From LMUY01 sp964247705 (GTDB lineage: Bacteria; Pseudomonadota; Alphaproteobacteria; Acetobacterales; Acetobacteraceae): a stretch of 64,000 nt of DNA. The notes under the pieces are model-generated. The model worked only from the letters and a program-made list of their open reading frames with translations. It ran no database searches and was not told where the DNA came from. Numbering within the stretch: the stretch's first letter is position 1; each line of letters begins with the position of its first letter. Location of the stretch: NCBI GenBank assembly GCA_964247705.1, contig CAXTVQ010000004.1, forward strand, positions 1-64,000, written 5' to 3'. Shown here piece by piece: positions 37,127-45,406 of this stretch. Position numbers and translations under genes: made by a program.

Positions 37127-37390
37127 CTAACGCAGTGCGCGGCGGTTGCCGGCCAGCGCGTGGTAGAGGAACAGCACGACGATCGCACCGACCACGGCCA
37201 CGACCATGCTGTAGATGTTCAGCCCCGTCACCGGCGCCGCACCGAAGAAGGTGAAGAGGAAGCCGCCGACGATCGCGCCGATCACGCCCAGCACGATATC
37301 CAGCAGCACGCCCTCGCCTTCCCTATTGACGATCTTGCTTGCGATGAACCCGGCGATGAGGCCGAGGAGCAGCCAACCGATAATCGACAT
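37127..37390 (-). CDS. GlsB/YeaQ/YmgE-family stress membrane protein
   Basis: This 87-residue protein (Transgly_assoc family) has three membrane helices: IGWLLLGLIAGFIASKIV, LDIVLGVIGAIVGGFLFTFF and IYSMVVAVVGAIVVLFLYHA. The motif MSIIGWLLLGLIAGFIASKI is typical. Members are induced by envelope, acid or osmotic stress; molecular role is unknown. AAAGGA lies seven bases before the ATG. It is 33 bases after the DUF2382 gene and probably co-transcribed with it. Confidence 0.9.
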   Translation of the reverse strand: MSIIGWLLLGLIAGFIASKIVNREGEGVLLDIVLGVIGAIVGGFLFTFFGAAPVTGLNIYSMVVAVVGAIVVLFLYHALAGNRRALR

Positions 37391-37423
37391 GATGTCAGTC
37401 CTTTGATTCGGTGTGTCAGTGGA

Positions 37424-38230
37424 TCAGACGCGCGGCGCGCGGCTGGTGCGGTCGGCGGCGGGGATCTGTTCGACCTCGACCTGTTCCTTGCGGACCGTGT
37501 CGCGGACCGTCTCGACGCGGTCGGTGGCTTCCTTGCGCAGGCCCACTTCCTCGTAGATGCGGGCCGTCTTGGAGACGACTGCCTCCTCCGCCGTCTCCGT
37601 CAGTTCCAGTGTCTTCTCGCTGAAGCTGTCGGTGACGGGGCGGCCGTCGGTGACGGGGTGGCGTTCGAGCCGGACCTGCTCGCTGTGCAGGGAGACGGTC
37701 TGCTCGACCGGGGTCTCCACGACGAAACGGCGGATGCGCGTGCCGCCGCGGGTGGTGACCCGCTTGCCGATCTGCAGTTGTTCCTCGGCGAGCTGCAGCG
37801 TCTCGCGTCCACTGGCGGACTGCGCCAGGTCGGCGGCGTTGGGCTCGTCCACGTCCAGCGGGTTGTGGTGCTCGAGGATCTCCATGACGCGGTCCACGTG
37901 GCCGGCCGGCGCGCGGACGGTGACGACGACGGAGCCGTTCTGCAGGCTGCGCTCGTACGCTGCGGCATGCTGCTCGGACTCGCCGCCGAGCAATCCGGCC
38001 CAGAACCCGTCGCCGCGGGACGGGCCGGTGCCGGGCACGCCGCCTTGGGGGCCGACCGCGCTCTCGGTGTGCACGCTGATGGCGCGTTCGGGGATGCCTG
38101 CGGCGTGCAGTTCGGCGATGGCGGCCTCGGCGCGGGGCGCCTGGTCGTAGATGCCGACGACGGTTTCCTCGGCCGTAGGATTATCCTTACTGGTGGGTAG
38201 CTGGCTGCCAGCCATGCGATCTTTGTCCAT
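37424..38230 (-). CDS. YsnF/AvaK-type DUF2382 stress-response protein
   Basis: About 268 residues. The N-terminal part (about 20-110) resembles the general stress protein 17M-like ferredoxin fold (VVGIYDQAPRAEAAIAEL, NGSVVVTVRAPAGHVDRVME). The C-terminal half (about 140-260) is DUF2382 (LQLAEEQLQIGKRVTTRGGT, VETPVEQTVSLHSEQVRLER, KTARIYEEVGLRKEATDR). The ATG at 38230 has GGAGG seven bases upstream; an upstream in-frame start is less likely. These soluble stress proteins have no known biochemical activity. It forms an operon with the GlsB gene. Confidence 0.87.
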   Translation of the reverse strand: MDKDRMAGSQLPTSKDNPTAEETVVGIYDQAPRAEAAIAELHAAGIPERAISVHTESAVGPQGGVPGTGPSRGDGFWAGLLGGESEQHAAAYERSLQNGSVVVTVRAPAGHVDRVMEILEHHNPLDVDEPNAADLAQSASGRETLQLAEEQLQIGKRVTTRGGTRIRRFVVETPVEQTVSLHSEQVRLERHPVTDGRPVTDSFSEKTLELTETAEEAVVSKTARIYEEVGLRKEATDRVETVRDTVRKEQVEVEQIPAADRTSRAPRV

Positions 38231-38388
38231 AACGGAACCTCCTAAGCGCTCCCGGTGTTGCGCCATGCACACCGTGCTGAGCCTACGCGGAGAAAAGGAC
38301 TATGTTGCGGCCACGTCCAGCGAATGTTTAAGAGCCTTACATCGCGTTTTTCATGGTGCGCGCGCACTAGGCCAGCGTGACGTTTGCA

Positions 38389-39903
38389 CTAGGGCGTTTT
38401 GGCCCGTTTCGATTTCGCGCGCTTGATCCGTGGCTTGGCGGGGGCGCCCAGACCGCGTTCGCGCGCCCAAACCACGACGGCGCTGCGGCGGCGGATGCCG
38501 AGCTTGGCGTAGATCGCGGCGATGTGATTACGCAGCGTGTTCCGGCTGATGCCGAGCTTGGCCGCGATCTCCTCGTCGGCCATTCCCTGGGCCACCAAGC
38601 CCAGCACCTCGCGCGCCCGGGCCGACAGGGCGGAGAGCTCCGGAGTTTCGGCCGAACCCTTCGCCCGGGTGAGGGTGGCGAGCTTCTCCACGATCGCCTG
38701 GCCCAGGAACGAAGTGTCCTGCAGCACGGCCTGCACCGCGTTCATCAGCTCGGTCTCGGTCTGCTTGCGCTCGGTGATGTCCTGCATGACGCTCAGCACG
38801 CAGCGCTGGCCGCCGATCTCCACGGTGTCGGCGGAGAGCAGGCAATCGTGCAGCGTGCCGTTCTTGGCGCGCAATTTCACGTCCGCACTCAACACCCGGC
38901 CGGTCTGGCGCAGCGTGCGTTCCACCTGGTCGCGCAGTTCGCCCTGGCGCCACAGTTCGACCTCGGGTTCGGCGCGGCCGACGATCTCCTCCCGCCGCCA
39001 GCCGGTGGCGGCGGTGAAGGCGGTGTTCACGTCCAGGATGCGCAGTTCGTCCAGCGCCAGGATCACCATGGGGCCGGGCGCCATGCCGAACGCCTTGGCG
39101 AAGCGCTCCTCGCTCTGGCGCAGCGCGTCCTGTGCCACCTGGCGGGGGTGCAGGTCGGCGAAGGTGAACAGCATGCAGGCCTCGTCGCCGATCTCGATCG
39201 GCTGGCCGCCGAGCAGCACCGTCTTGTCCCGCCCGTCCTCCATCAGCAGGCAGCCCTCCATCTGCGGGATGGTATGCCCGGCATGCAGGCGCTTGACGGC
39301 GAGGTCGCGGCTTTCGGCGCCGCGCAGCACGTCGATCTCGTGCATGGAGTGGCCGACCAGCGCGTCCTGCATGTAGCCGGTCAGCTCGAGGAAGCCGGTG
39401 TTGACCTTGACGTAGCGCATGTCCGAGAGGCGGACGATGATGGCGGGCGCCGGGTTGGCGGCGAAGGCGCGCTCGAAGCGTTCCTCGGCGTTGAAGCGCT
39501 CGGTCTCGTCGTTGAGGATGATCACGAGGCTGTCGGGTTCGCCGTCGGCGTCGGTGAGCACCATGGTGCGGATCTCGTGCACCCAGCGCTTGCGGTCGGC
39601 GCGGCGGGTGACCTCGGTGAGGGCGCGGTCGATGGTCTCGCCGTGGAGCAGGAGCTGGATCGGGTATTCTTCGGCCCGCAATGGTTCGCCGCCGCGGTAG
39701 GCGACCTGGAAGCGCTTGGCGTAACCGGCTGCGGTGCCGCCGAGATCGGCCAGGGTTTTTGCGCCGTGCAGTTCGAGGGCGGTGTCGTCGGCCCAGGAAA
39801 GCGTGCCGTCGGGGTCCACGAGGATGAGGCCCTCGGTGAGGCGGGCGATGATCTGCTGCAGGTGGGTGGCGCCGGCGTGCTTGGATGGGATGGTTGCGGT
39901 CAC
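38389..39903 (-). CDS. PAS-domain LuxR-type transcriptional regulator
   Basis: About 504 residues from GTG 39903. Three PAS sensory domains occur in tandem (about 10-135, LTEGLILVDPDGTLSWADDT; about 140-270, NPAPAIIVRLSDMRYVKVNT; about 280-400, ILALDELRILDVNTAFTAAT). A LuxR/GerE helix-turn-helix follows (about 425-490, LSARAREVLGLVAQGMADEE, AAKLGISRNTLRNHIAAIYA). The tail is Lys/Arg-rich (KPRIKRAKSKRAKTP). There is no membrane segment and no receiver domain, so signals (redox, light or ligand) act directly through PAS. It is divergent from the alpha-hydroxy-acid oxidase operon, a possible target. Confidence 0.9.
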   Translation of the reverse strand: MTATIPSKHAGATHLQQIIARLTEGLILVDPDGTLSWADDTALELHGAKTLADLGGTAAGYAKRFQVAYRGGEPLRAEEYPIQLLLHGETIDRALTEVTRRADRKRWVHEIRTMVLTDADGEPDSLVIILNDETERFNAEERFERAFAANPAPAIIVRLSDMRYVKVNTGFLELTGYMQDALVGHSMHEIDVLRGAESRDLAVKRLHAGHTIPQMEGCLLMEDGRDKTVLLGGQPIEIGDEACMLFTFADLHPRQVAQDALRQSEERFAKAFGMAPGPMVILALDELRILDVNTAFTAATGWRREEIVGRAEPEVELWRQGELRDQVERTLRQTGRVLSADVKLRAKNGTLHDCLLSADTVEIGGQRCVLSVMQDITERKQTETELMNAVQAVLQDTSFLGQAIVEKLATLTRAKGSAETPELSALSARAREVLGLVAQGMADEEIAAKLGISRNTLRNHIAAIYAKLGIRRRSAVVVWARERGLGAPAKPRIKRAKSKRAKTP

Positions 39904-39932
39904 GACATCTACTCCGCGGCGAAGCCAAGGTT

Positions 39933-39975
39933 GGGGCTTTGCCCCAGACCCCACCAGAGGACAGCCGTCCTCTGG
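39933..39975. repeat. Two adjacent hairpins in the regulator/oxidase intergenic region
   Basis: GGGGC-ttt-GCCCC (39933-39945) is followed by CCAGAGGA-6 nt-TCCTCTGG (39954-39975, perfect 8-bp stem). The sequence lies in the 199-bp divergent region between the PAS-LuxR regulator and the alpha-hydroxy-acid oxidase gene. The paired-hairpin form is like GC-rich intergenic repeats in related bacteria; an operator role is also possible. Confidence 0.5.
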
Positions 39976-40102
39976 ACACCTTACAATCAGGGGTCAAGCG
40001 GATGACCATCCCCTTGCAGGTGCAGGGCGAGCCCTGCTGCTCCGGAGTTGACGCCGCCCCGCGGCGGCAGTTGCCTGGGGCAAACACGGCAGGGAGGCAC
40101 GC

Positions 40103-41215
40103 ATGGACGCGCCACAGGACGGCAGCAACGATCTGGCGCAGCGCTACCAGGCGCTGCACGAGTTCGTCGAGGACGCTGAGGAAAAGCTCAGCCGCAACAC
40201 CTGGGGCTACCTGATCGGGGCCACCGAGACGGAAACCACGGTCGCGCGCAACCGCCAGGCGCTGGACATGGCGGCGTTCCGGCCGCGGGTGCTGCGCAAC
40301 GTGGAGCACGTGGAGGCGGGGACCGACTTTCTCGGCCACCGCATCGCGCTGCCGGTGGCGCTGGCGCCGGTGGGGTCGCTGGAAAGCTTCCATCCCGGCG
40401 GGGCGGCGGAGGCGGCGCGCGGGGCTGGAGCGGCCGGGGTGCCGATCATCGTGAGCTCGGTGACGCAGCCGGGGCTGGAGGAAACGGGCGCCGCGGCGAC
40501 GGGGCCGAAGGTGTTCCAGCTCTATGTGCGCGGGGGCGACGACTTCGTCGACGACTATGCGCGCCGGGCGATCGCGGCCGGGTACGACGCGTTCTGCATC
40601 ACCGTCGACACCGCGCATTACTCGCGGCGGGAGCGCGACATCGCCAACCGGTTCGTCAAGCCGTGGCGGGCGCGGGCCGCGGGCATGAACCACCAGGCGG
40701 CGCTGAGCTGGGACCAGGTGAAGCGGTTCAAGGACACGCACCGCATCCCGCTGATGCTGAAGGGCATCGGCACGGCGGAGGACGCGGCGATCGCCTGCGC
40801 GCATGGGGTCGAGTTCGTTTATGTGTCCAACCATGGCGGGCGCCAGTTGGACCATGGCCGCGGCAGCTTCGCGGTGCTGCCGGAGGTGGTGGCGGCCGTC
40901 CGGGGGCGGGCGAAGATCGTGGTGGATGGCGGGTTCTGCCGCGGCACGGACATCGTGAAGGGAATCGCGGCCGGGGCCGATCTGGTCTGCGTGGGACGGC
41001 TGTATTGCTACGCGCTGGCCTGCGCGGGCGGACCCGGCGTGGAGCACATGCTCACTCTGCTGGCGGAGGAGGTGCACATCGCGCTCGGCCTGCTCGGGGT
41101 GAGCCGGCTCGACATGCTGGATCCCAACTGCCTGTCGCCCGCGCTGCCGGTGACGGTGCCGGGCGTGCACAGCGCGTTCCCGCTCAGGGGCTTCGGGCCG
41201 GAGGGCGTGCGTTGA
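40103..41215 (+). CDS. FMN-dependent alpha-hydroxy-acid oxidase/dehydrogenase
   Basis: This 370-residue TIM-barrel flavoenzyme of the glycolate oxidase / L-lactate dehydrogenase / mandelate dehydrogenase family oxidises L-2-hydroxy acids to 2-oxo acids. Motifs are IGATETETTVARNR, VALAPVGSLESFHPGGA, KVFQLYVRGGDDFVDDYARR, the catalytic base and substrate Arg in YVSNHGGRQLDHGRGS, and the FMN-phosphate site VVDGGFCRGTDIVKGIAAGA. An N-terminal helical extension precedes the barrel. The stop overlaps the next start (TTGA). It is the first gene of a three-gene operon. Confidence 0.93.
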   Translation: MDAPQDGSNDLAQRYQALHEFVEDAEEKLSRNTWGYLIGATETETTVARNRQALDMAAFRPRVLRNVEHVEAGTDFLGHRIALPVALAPVGSLESFHPGGAAEAARGAGAAGVPIIVSSVTQPGLEETGAAATGPKVFQLYVRGGDDFVDDYARRAIAAGYDAFCITVDTAHYSRRERDIANRFVKPWRARAAGMNHQAALSWDQVKRFKDTHRIPLMLKGIGTAEDAAIACAHGVEFVYVSNHGGRQLDHGRGSFAVLPEVVAAVRGRAKIVVDGGFCRGTDIVKGIAAGADLVCVGRLYCYALACAGGPGVEHMLTLLAEEVHIALGLLGVSRLDMLDPNCLSPALPVTVPGVHSAFPLRGFGPEGVR

Positions 41216-42078
41216 GCACCTGGAGCGCGCGGCGCGAGCGGTTCCGGGCGCTGCTGGCGGGGGCGGAGTGCCTGCATCCCGGATCGGTGCACGATCCGGT
41301 GTCGGTGCGCATCGCGGAGGATGTCGGGTTCGAGTGCGGGATGTTCGCCGGGTCCACCGGGTCCTTGGCGGTGCTGGGGGCGCCGGACCTGATCGTGCTG
41401 ACGCTGAGCGAGTTCGCGGCGCAGGCGCTGCGGATCAACCGGGCGGCGGCCAGCCTGCCGTTGATGGTGGATGCGGACCACGGCTACGGCAATGCGCTGA
41501 ACGTGATGCGCACGGTGCAGGAGCTGGAGGTCGCGGGCGTCGCCGGGATGACGATCGAGGACACGGACCTGCCGGCGCCGTTCGGCAGTGGCGGCACGCC
41601 GCGGCTGCTGGCGCTGGAGGAGGGGGTGGGCAAGATGCGCGCCGCCCTGGCCGCGCGGCAGGACGGGGCGTTGGTGATCGCCGGGCGCACGAGTGCGATG
41701 CAGGTCGCGGGCGAGGCGGAGGCAGTACGCCGGGTGCGGGCGTACGAGGCGGCGGGGGTGGACGCGGTGTTCCTGACGGGGGTCGCCACGCGGGCGCAAC
41801 TGGACGCTGTGGCCGGGGCGGTGCGGATCCCGGTCATGCTCGGCAGTATTCCGGCGGCGTTGGCGGACCGGGCGTACCTCGCCTCGCGCGGGGTGCGGAT
41901 CGCGCTGCAGGGCCATCTGCCGTTCGCGGCCACGGTGAAGGCGCTGTACGACACGCTGCGGGCGCTGCGGGATGGCACGCCGCCGGCGGAGATCGCGGGC
42001 GTGGCGGGCGAGGCGCTGATGAAGCAGGTCACGCGGGACAGCGCGTATCGCGGGTGGACGGCGGAGTTCCTGACGTGA
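41212..42078 (+). CDS. Isocitrate lyase/PEP mutase superfamily protein (oxaloacetate decarboxylase-like)
   Basis: About 288 residues from TTG 41212. The fold-defining Mg site is VDADHGYGNALNVMRTVQEL, followed by GMTIEDTDLPAPFG, EEGVGKMRAALAARQD and VIAGRTSAM. The EEGVGKM block and the absence of the KKCGH lyase loop or the mutase DKxxNS loop point to the oxaloacetate decarboxylase (PA4872-like) branch, not isocitrate lyase or PEP mutase. In the operon it could act on the 2-oxo acid made by the upstream oxidase. Substrate is inference. Confidence 0.85.
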   Translation: MSTWSARRERFRALLAGAECLHPGSVHDPVSVRIAEDVGFECGMFAGSTGSLAVLGAPDLIVLTLSEFAAQALRINRAAASLPLMVDADHGYGNALNVMRTVQELEVAGVAGMTIEDTDLPAPFGSGGTPRLLALEEGVGKMRAALAARQDGALVIAGRTSAMQVAGEAEAVRRVRAYEAAGVDAVFLTGVATRAQLDAVAGAVRIPVMLGSIPAALADRAYLASRGVRIALQGHLPFAATVKALYDTLRALRDGTPPAEIAGVAGEALMKQVTRDSAYRGWTAEFLT

Positions 42079-42881
42079 GCGGGGACCCGGTGCTGCTGGC
42101 GGTGGATGCGCGCGGGGTGGCCACGGCGACGTTGAACCGGCCGGAGCGTGGCAACGCGTACGACGAGGACATGCTGGCGGCGTTGATCGCCGGGCTGCAG
42201 CGCCTGGCGCCGGACCCGGCGGTGCGGGCGCTGGTCATCCGCGGCGCCGGCCGGCACTTCCAGGCGGGGGCCGATCTCGACTGGCTGGCGCGTGCGGCCG
42301 CGTATCCGCCGGAGCAGGCATTCGCCGCCTCCATGGGCACGGTGCGGGCGATGCAGTTGCTGAACGAGTTCCCGAAACCCACGGTGGCGCTGGTGCACGG
42401 TGCGTGTTTCGGCGGCGGCTGCGGGCTGGTGTGCTGCGCGGATTTGGCGCTGGCGACGCCCTCGGCGGTGTTCGGGCTGACAGAGGTGCGGGTCGGTGTC
42501 GCGCCCACCCCGATCTCGACGCACATGGTGCACGCGATGGGGCTGCGGCACACGCGGCGCTATGCCGTCACGGGGGAGCGGTTCGACGCGGCGGAGGCGG
42601 TGCGGATCGGTCTGGTGCACGAGGTGGTGGAGTCGAACCGGCTGGAGGACCGGCTGGCGGAGGCGCTGGATGCGGTGTTCCGCTCGGCGCCGGGTGCGGT
42701 GGCGGTGACGAAGCGCTCGTTCCTGGGGGCGAATGGCTGGGTGCAGGATGAGCGTGCGATGGCGCAACTGGCCCAGGAGAGCTGGATGCAGCGGGCCAGT
42801 GCGGAGGGGCGGGAAGGGTTGGCCGCGTTCCGGGAGAAGCGGGACCCGGATTGGTACGTGGGCGCGGTGGGGGAGTGTTGA
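42075..42881 (+). CDS. Enoyl-CoA hydratase/isomerase family protein
   Basis: This 268-residue crotonase-fold protein starts at GTG 42075, overlapping the previous stop (GTGA). Crotonase features are VATATLNRPERGNAYDEDML, the oxyanion-hole block RGAGRHFQAGADLDWLARAA, and VALVHGACFGGGCGLVCCADLA. The TEVRVGVAPTPISTHMVHAM region carries the second catalytic position; Glu is present in LTEVRVG. The sequence resembles methylglutaconyl-CoA hydratase and related members. It is last in the operon with the oxidase and decarboxylase-like enzyme. Confidence 0.9.
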   Translation: MSGDPVLLAVDARGVATATLNRPERGNAYDEDMLAALIAGLQRLAPDPAVRALVIRGAGRHFQAGADLDWLARAAAYPPEQAFAASMGTVRAMQLLNEFPKPTVALVHGACFGGGCGLVCCADLALATPSAVFGLTEVRVGVAPTPISTHMVHAMGLRHTRRYAVTGERFDAAEAVRIGLVHEVVESNRLEDRLAEALDAVFRSAPGAVAVTKRSFLGANGWVQDERAMAQLAQESWMQRASAEGREGLAAFREKRDPDWYVGAVGEC

Positions 42882-42885
42882 GGAC

Positions 42886-43296
42886 CTACCCCTTGCGCTG
42901 GACGAAGATGCGGTAGGCGGCGTGAACAACCTGGGCCTCGTAGGCGGCGCGCAGCGGGCCGGTGTGGGAATGGTAGTAGCCGATTGCGCGCATGAGGTCG
43001 CCGCCGGATTCGGTGAGGTAGGTGCGCAGGATCCAGCCGGCGGCCACCACATTGTAGCAGTCGCTGCCCATCAGGCGGATGCGCACGCGCTCGGCCGGGG
43101 CGCCGGTGTAGTGGACGAGGGCGGGGATCCAGCGCTCGTTGATCTGCATGACGCCGAGGTCGCTGGTGCCGTCCGTGTTCAGGTGCGAGACGCCGGGCGC
43201 GCCCCCCTCCACGGCATGGATCGAGGGCAGCACGCGCGGCGGCAGGCCGTAGAGCGAGGCGGCCAGCGCCATGCAGGCGAGGTAGGGAACCGGCAT
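42886..43296 (-). CDS. Small lytic transglycosylase-like protein (SLT domain, VirB1/IagB type)
   Basis: This 136-residue protein has a short hydrophobic N-terminus (MPVPYLACMALAASLYGL), possibly a signal. The SLT-like catalytic domain places a Glu in PSIHAVEGGAPG, followed by GTSDLGVMQINERWIPALV (the GxMQIN motif of goose-lysozyme-type transglycosylases) and YNVVAAGWILRTYL, AIGYYHSHTGPLRAAYEAQV. Such small enzymes open the peptidoglycan for secretion systems or pili. The only secretion-related neighbour is the orphan GspG 288 bases upstream. Confidence 0.85.
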   Translation of the reverse strand: MPVPYLACMALAASLYGLPPRVLPSIHAVEGGAPGVSHLNTDGTSDLGVMQINERWIPALVHYTGAPAERVRIRLMGSDCYNVVAAGWILRTYLTESGGDLMRAIGYYHSHTGPLRAAYEAQVVHAAYRIFVQRKG

Positions 43297-43512
43297 CCAG
43301 GACCATCCGTACGCAAACCAATCCGCCGGAATTAGCGGAAAGCCACCGGGCTTGGGTATGGCGATTTTGTTTCAGCGCGTGAGGGATGCCGATCGGCAAC
43401 ACCATCGGGTTCCCATGGCTCGACCGATCCGGTGGCCCACGCGCCGCTCTGGCGTACCGGCGCACCCTCGATGGCATGCTGCTTTCGCCGTCACGCGCTG
43501 AACCGCGTGGGT

Positions 43513-43531
43513 GCCCGGGTCGAGCCCGGGC
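43513..43531. repeat. GCCCGGG hairpin in the longest intergenic region
   Basis: GCCCGGG-tcgag-CCCGGGC is a perfect 7-bp stem within the 288-bp gap 43297-43584. It is followed by ATGCCGTCC. The form (CCCGGGTCGAGCCCGGGCATG) resembles palindromic intergenic repeats common in alphaproteobacteria. The remainder of the gap shows no convincing gene or RNA. Confidence 0.5.
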
Positions 43532-43584
43532 ATGCCGTCCAATGGGTATCGAGCCGTTGGATATCAGGGCCGTGCTCGCCAGCC

Positions 43585-44031
43585 CTACGGATTGCAGATC
43601 TGGCTGGAAGCGCCTGCGTTCGGGTCGGGCCCGGCGGAGCAGAGGTCGTAGTCGTGGCCGCTGCGCTGGGAGGGCTCGCGGTAGCTGTAGGGGTGGTTCC
43701 AGGCGTCCAGCGGCACGCCGTCGCCCTTCACATAGGGGCCGTTCCACGAACCGATGCCGGCCGGTTGGCTGATGAGCGCCTGCAGGCCTTGTTCCGAGCT
43801 GGGGTAGCTGCCGACGTCGAGCTTGTAGAGGTCGAGCACGGAACCGAGCCGCTCGATGGATTGGCGGGCGATGTTGACGCGGGCGCCGCCGAGTTGGCGC
43901 AGGACGGCGGGCGCGACCAGGCCGATCAGCAGGCCGAGGATCGCGATGACGACGAGGATCTCGAGCAGGGTGAAGCCTGCCTCGGCCGGGCGCGTGCCGG
44001 CCGGCCGGGGTTTAGGGGGGGTGGGTGACAT
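43585..44031 (-). CDS. gspG: Type II secretion major pseudopilin GspG-like, orphan
   Basis: About 148 residues from ATG 44031. It has a type III (prepilin) signal: a short basic leader, then the cleavage site AEAG/FTLLEILVVIAILGLL with the conserved Glu at +5. The GspG body follows: VNIARQSIERLGSVLDLYKL, DVGSYPSSEQGLQALISQPA, WNGPYVKGDGVPLDAWNHPY and YDLCSAGPDPNAG. Two cysteines near the C-terminus could form a disulfide. No other gsp genes are present in this window, so it is separated from any type II system. No strong ribosome-binding site is seen. Confidence 0.92.
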   Translation of the reverse strand: MSPTPPKPRPAGTRPAEAGFTLLEILVVIAILGLLIGLVAPAVLRQLGGARVNIARQSIERLGSVLDLYKLDVGSYPSSEQGLQALISQPAGIGSWNGPYVKGDGVPLDAWNHPYSYREPSQRSGHDYDLCSAGPDPNAGASSQICNP

Positions 44032-44221
44032 TATGCGGCGTTTCCTTGGGCGAACCGGGCCGACTATATGGGCGTGCGCTTGGTCATGGCAGGGTGTCGA
44101 TCGATGACGGCGCGCGGGCCGGGCGCGGTTGCGGCGCGTTGCTCGACAGTCTGGCCTGGCTGGCCCTAGACAAAGATGAAAATCAAACGAATTGCGGCGG
44201 AAGCCGAGGGACGCGGACAGG

Positions 44222-45400
44222 ATGGCAAGGCGGCACTGGACGATGGCCCTGCTCGGGTTGCTGGCTGCGGCTCCGGAGCCGGCGAGGCCCGAGCCGTTCA
44301 ATATCGACGTGGTGTTGCCGCTGAGCGGGCCGGGTGCGTTCCTGGGCACGGCCGAGCAGGTCGCGATCCAGCGGTTCGAGGCGGCGCAGGACAAGGTGCT
44401 GCCGGGCGGGGATGGCCTCCTGGGCCGGCCGGTGCATTTCGTGTTTCACGACGACCAGTCCAGCCCGCAGGTTGCGGTACAGTTGGCAACCGCAATCGTG
44501 GCAGCGAAGCCGCCGGTCGTCATCGGTTCGGCGCTGGTGGCGATGTGCAACGCGATGGCGCCGCTGATGCGCCGGGGGCCGGTCCTGTATTGCACCTCGC
44601 CAGGGGTGTACCCGGCGCCGGGAAGCTTCGTGTTCAGCGCGTCCTACGCGACGCATGACACGATCGCGGTACAAGTCCGCTTCTTCCGGCTGAAGGGGCT
44701 GACCAGGATCGCCGTCATCACCAGCACCGACGCCAGCGGCCAGGACGCGCTGAAGCACATGCACGCGGCGTTCGCCGACCCCGAGAACAAGGACATGCAG
44801 CTCGTCGCCGAAACGAGCTTCAACCCGACGGACGTGAGCGCCTCGGCGCAGATCCAGCGGATCAAGGGGGCGGCGCCGCAAGCGGTGATGGCGTGGTCCA
44901 CCGGGTCGGCGATCGGGACGGTGTTCAAGGCGATGGCCGATGCCGGGCTCGACGTGCCGGTGGCGACCACGGACGGCAACATGAGCTACACGGCCATGCA
45001 GCAGTTCGCCGACATCCTGCCGCGACAACTGTATATGCCGTCGCCGCCATGGCCGCAGGGCGATGCGCCGGGGATGCCGGCGGACATGGCGGCGGCGAAG
45101 GGCGCGTTCTTCGCCGCCTATCAGGGCACCGGGTCGCAGCCGGACGGTACGTCCACCTTCGCGTGGGACCCGGCGTTGCTGGTGGTGGCCGCGCTGCGCA
45201 AGCTCGGGCCGGACGCGACGGCCGAGCAGGTGCGGGCGGCGCTGGCAGGGACGACCGGGGTGGCCGGGCTGGCCGGGGTGTACGATTTCCCGAAGGATCC
45301 GCAGCGCGGGCTGGACGACAGCAACGCGGTGGTGACGCTGTGGGACATGGCGGCGAAGCGCTGGACCGTGGTGAGCCATCCGCGGGGGGCACCTCTCTAG
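44222..45400 (+). CDS. Branched-chain amino acid-type ABC transporter substrate-binding protein (LivK-like)
   Basis: About 392 residues from ATG 44222 (an upstream TTG at 44192 is possible). A short signal-like N-terminus (MARRHWTMALLGLLAAA) precedes a Peripla_BP_6 domain: DVVLPLSGPGAFLGTAEQVA, LVIGSALVAMCNAMAPLMRR-type ligand region, IAVITSTDASGQDALKHMHA, and NPTDVSASAQIQRIKGAAPQ. It is the first gene of the Liv-type operon. The ligand could be an amino acid, a hydroxy acid or a sulfonate; family membership alone does not decide. Confidence 0.9.
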   Translation: MARRHWTMALLGLLAAAPEPARPEPFNIDVVLPLSGPGAFLGTAEQVAIQRFEAAQDKVLPGGDGLLGRPVHFVFHDDQSSPQVAVQLATAIVAAKPPVVIGSALVAMCNAMAPLMRRGPVLYCTSPGVYPAPGSFVFSASYATHDTIAVQVRFFRLKGLTRIAVITSTDASGQDALKHMHAAFADPENKDMQLVAETSFNPTDVSASAQIQRIKGAAPQAVMAWSTGSAIGTVFKAMADAGLDVPVATTDGNMSYTAMQQFADILPRQLYMPSPPWPQGDAPGMPADMAAAKGAFFAAYQGTGSQPDGTSTFAWDPALLVVAALRKLGPDATAEQVRAALAGTTGVAGLAGVYDFPKDPQRGLDDSNAVVTLWDMAAKRWTVVSHPRGAPL

Positions 45401-45406
45401 CCGCCC

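Noticed and set aside
41212..42078. Phosphonate biosynthesis (PEP mutase plus phosphonopyruvate decarboxylase at 49284-50407)
   Set aside because: The PEP-mutase-fold protein lacks the mutase loop and has the oxaloacetate-decarboxylase EEGVGKM block. The two loci are 7 kb apart and in different operons, and no transaminase or other phosphonate gene is present.
44298..44658. Small open frames inside the Liv operon genes
   Set aside because: All lie fully within better-supported genes and lack independent start signals or motifs.
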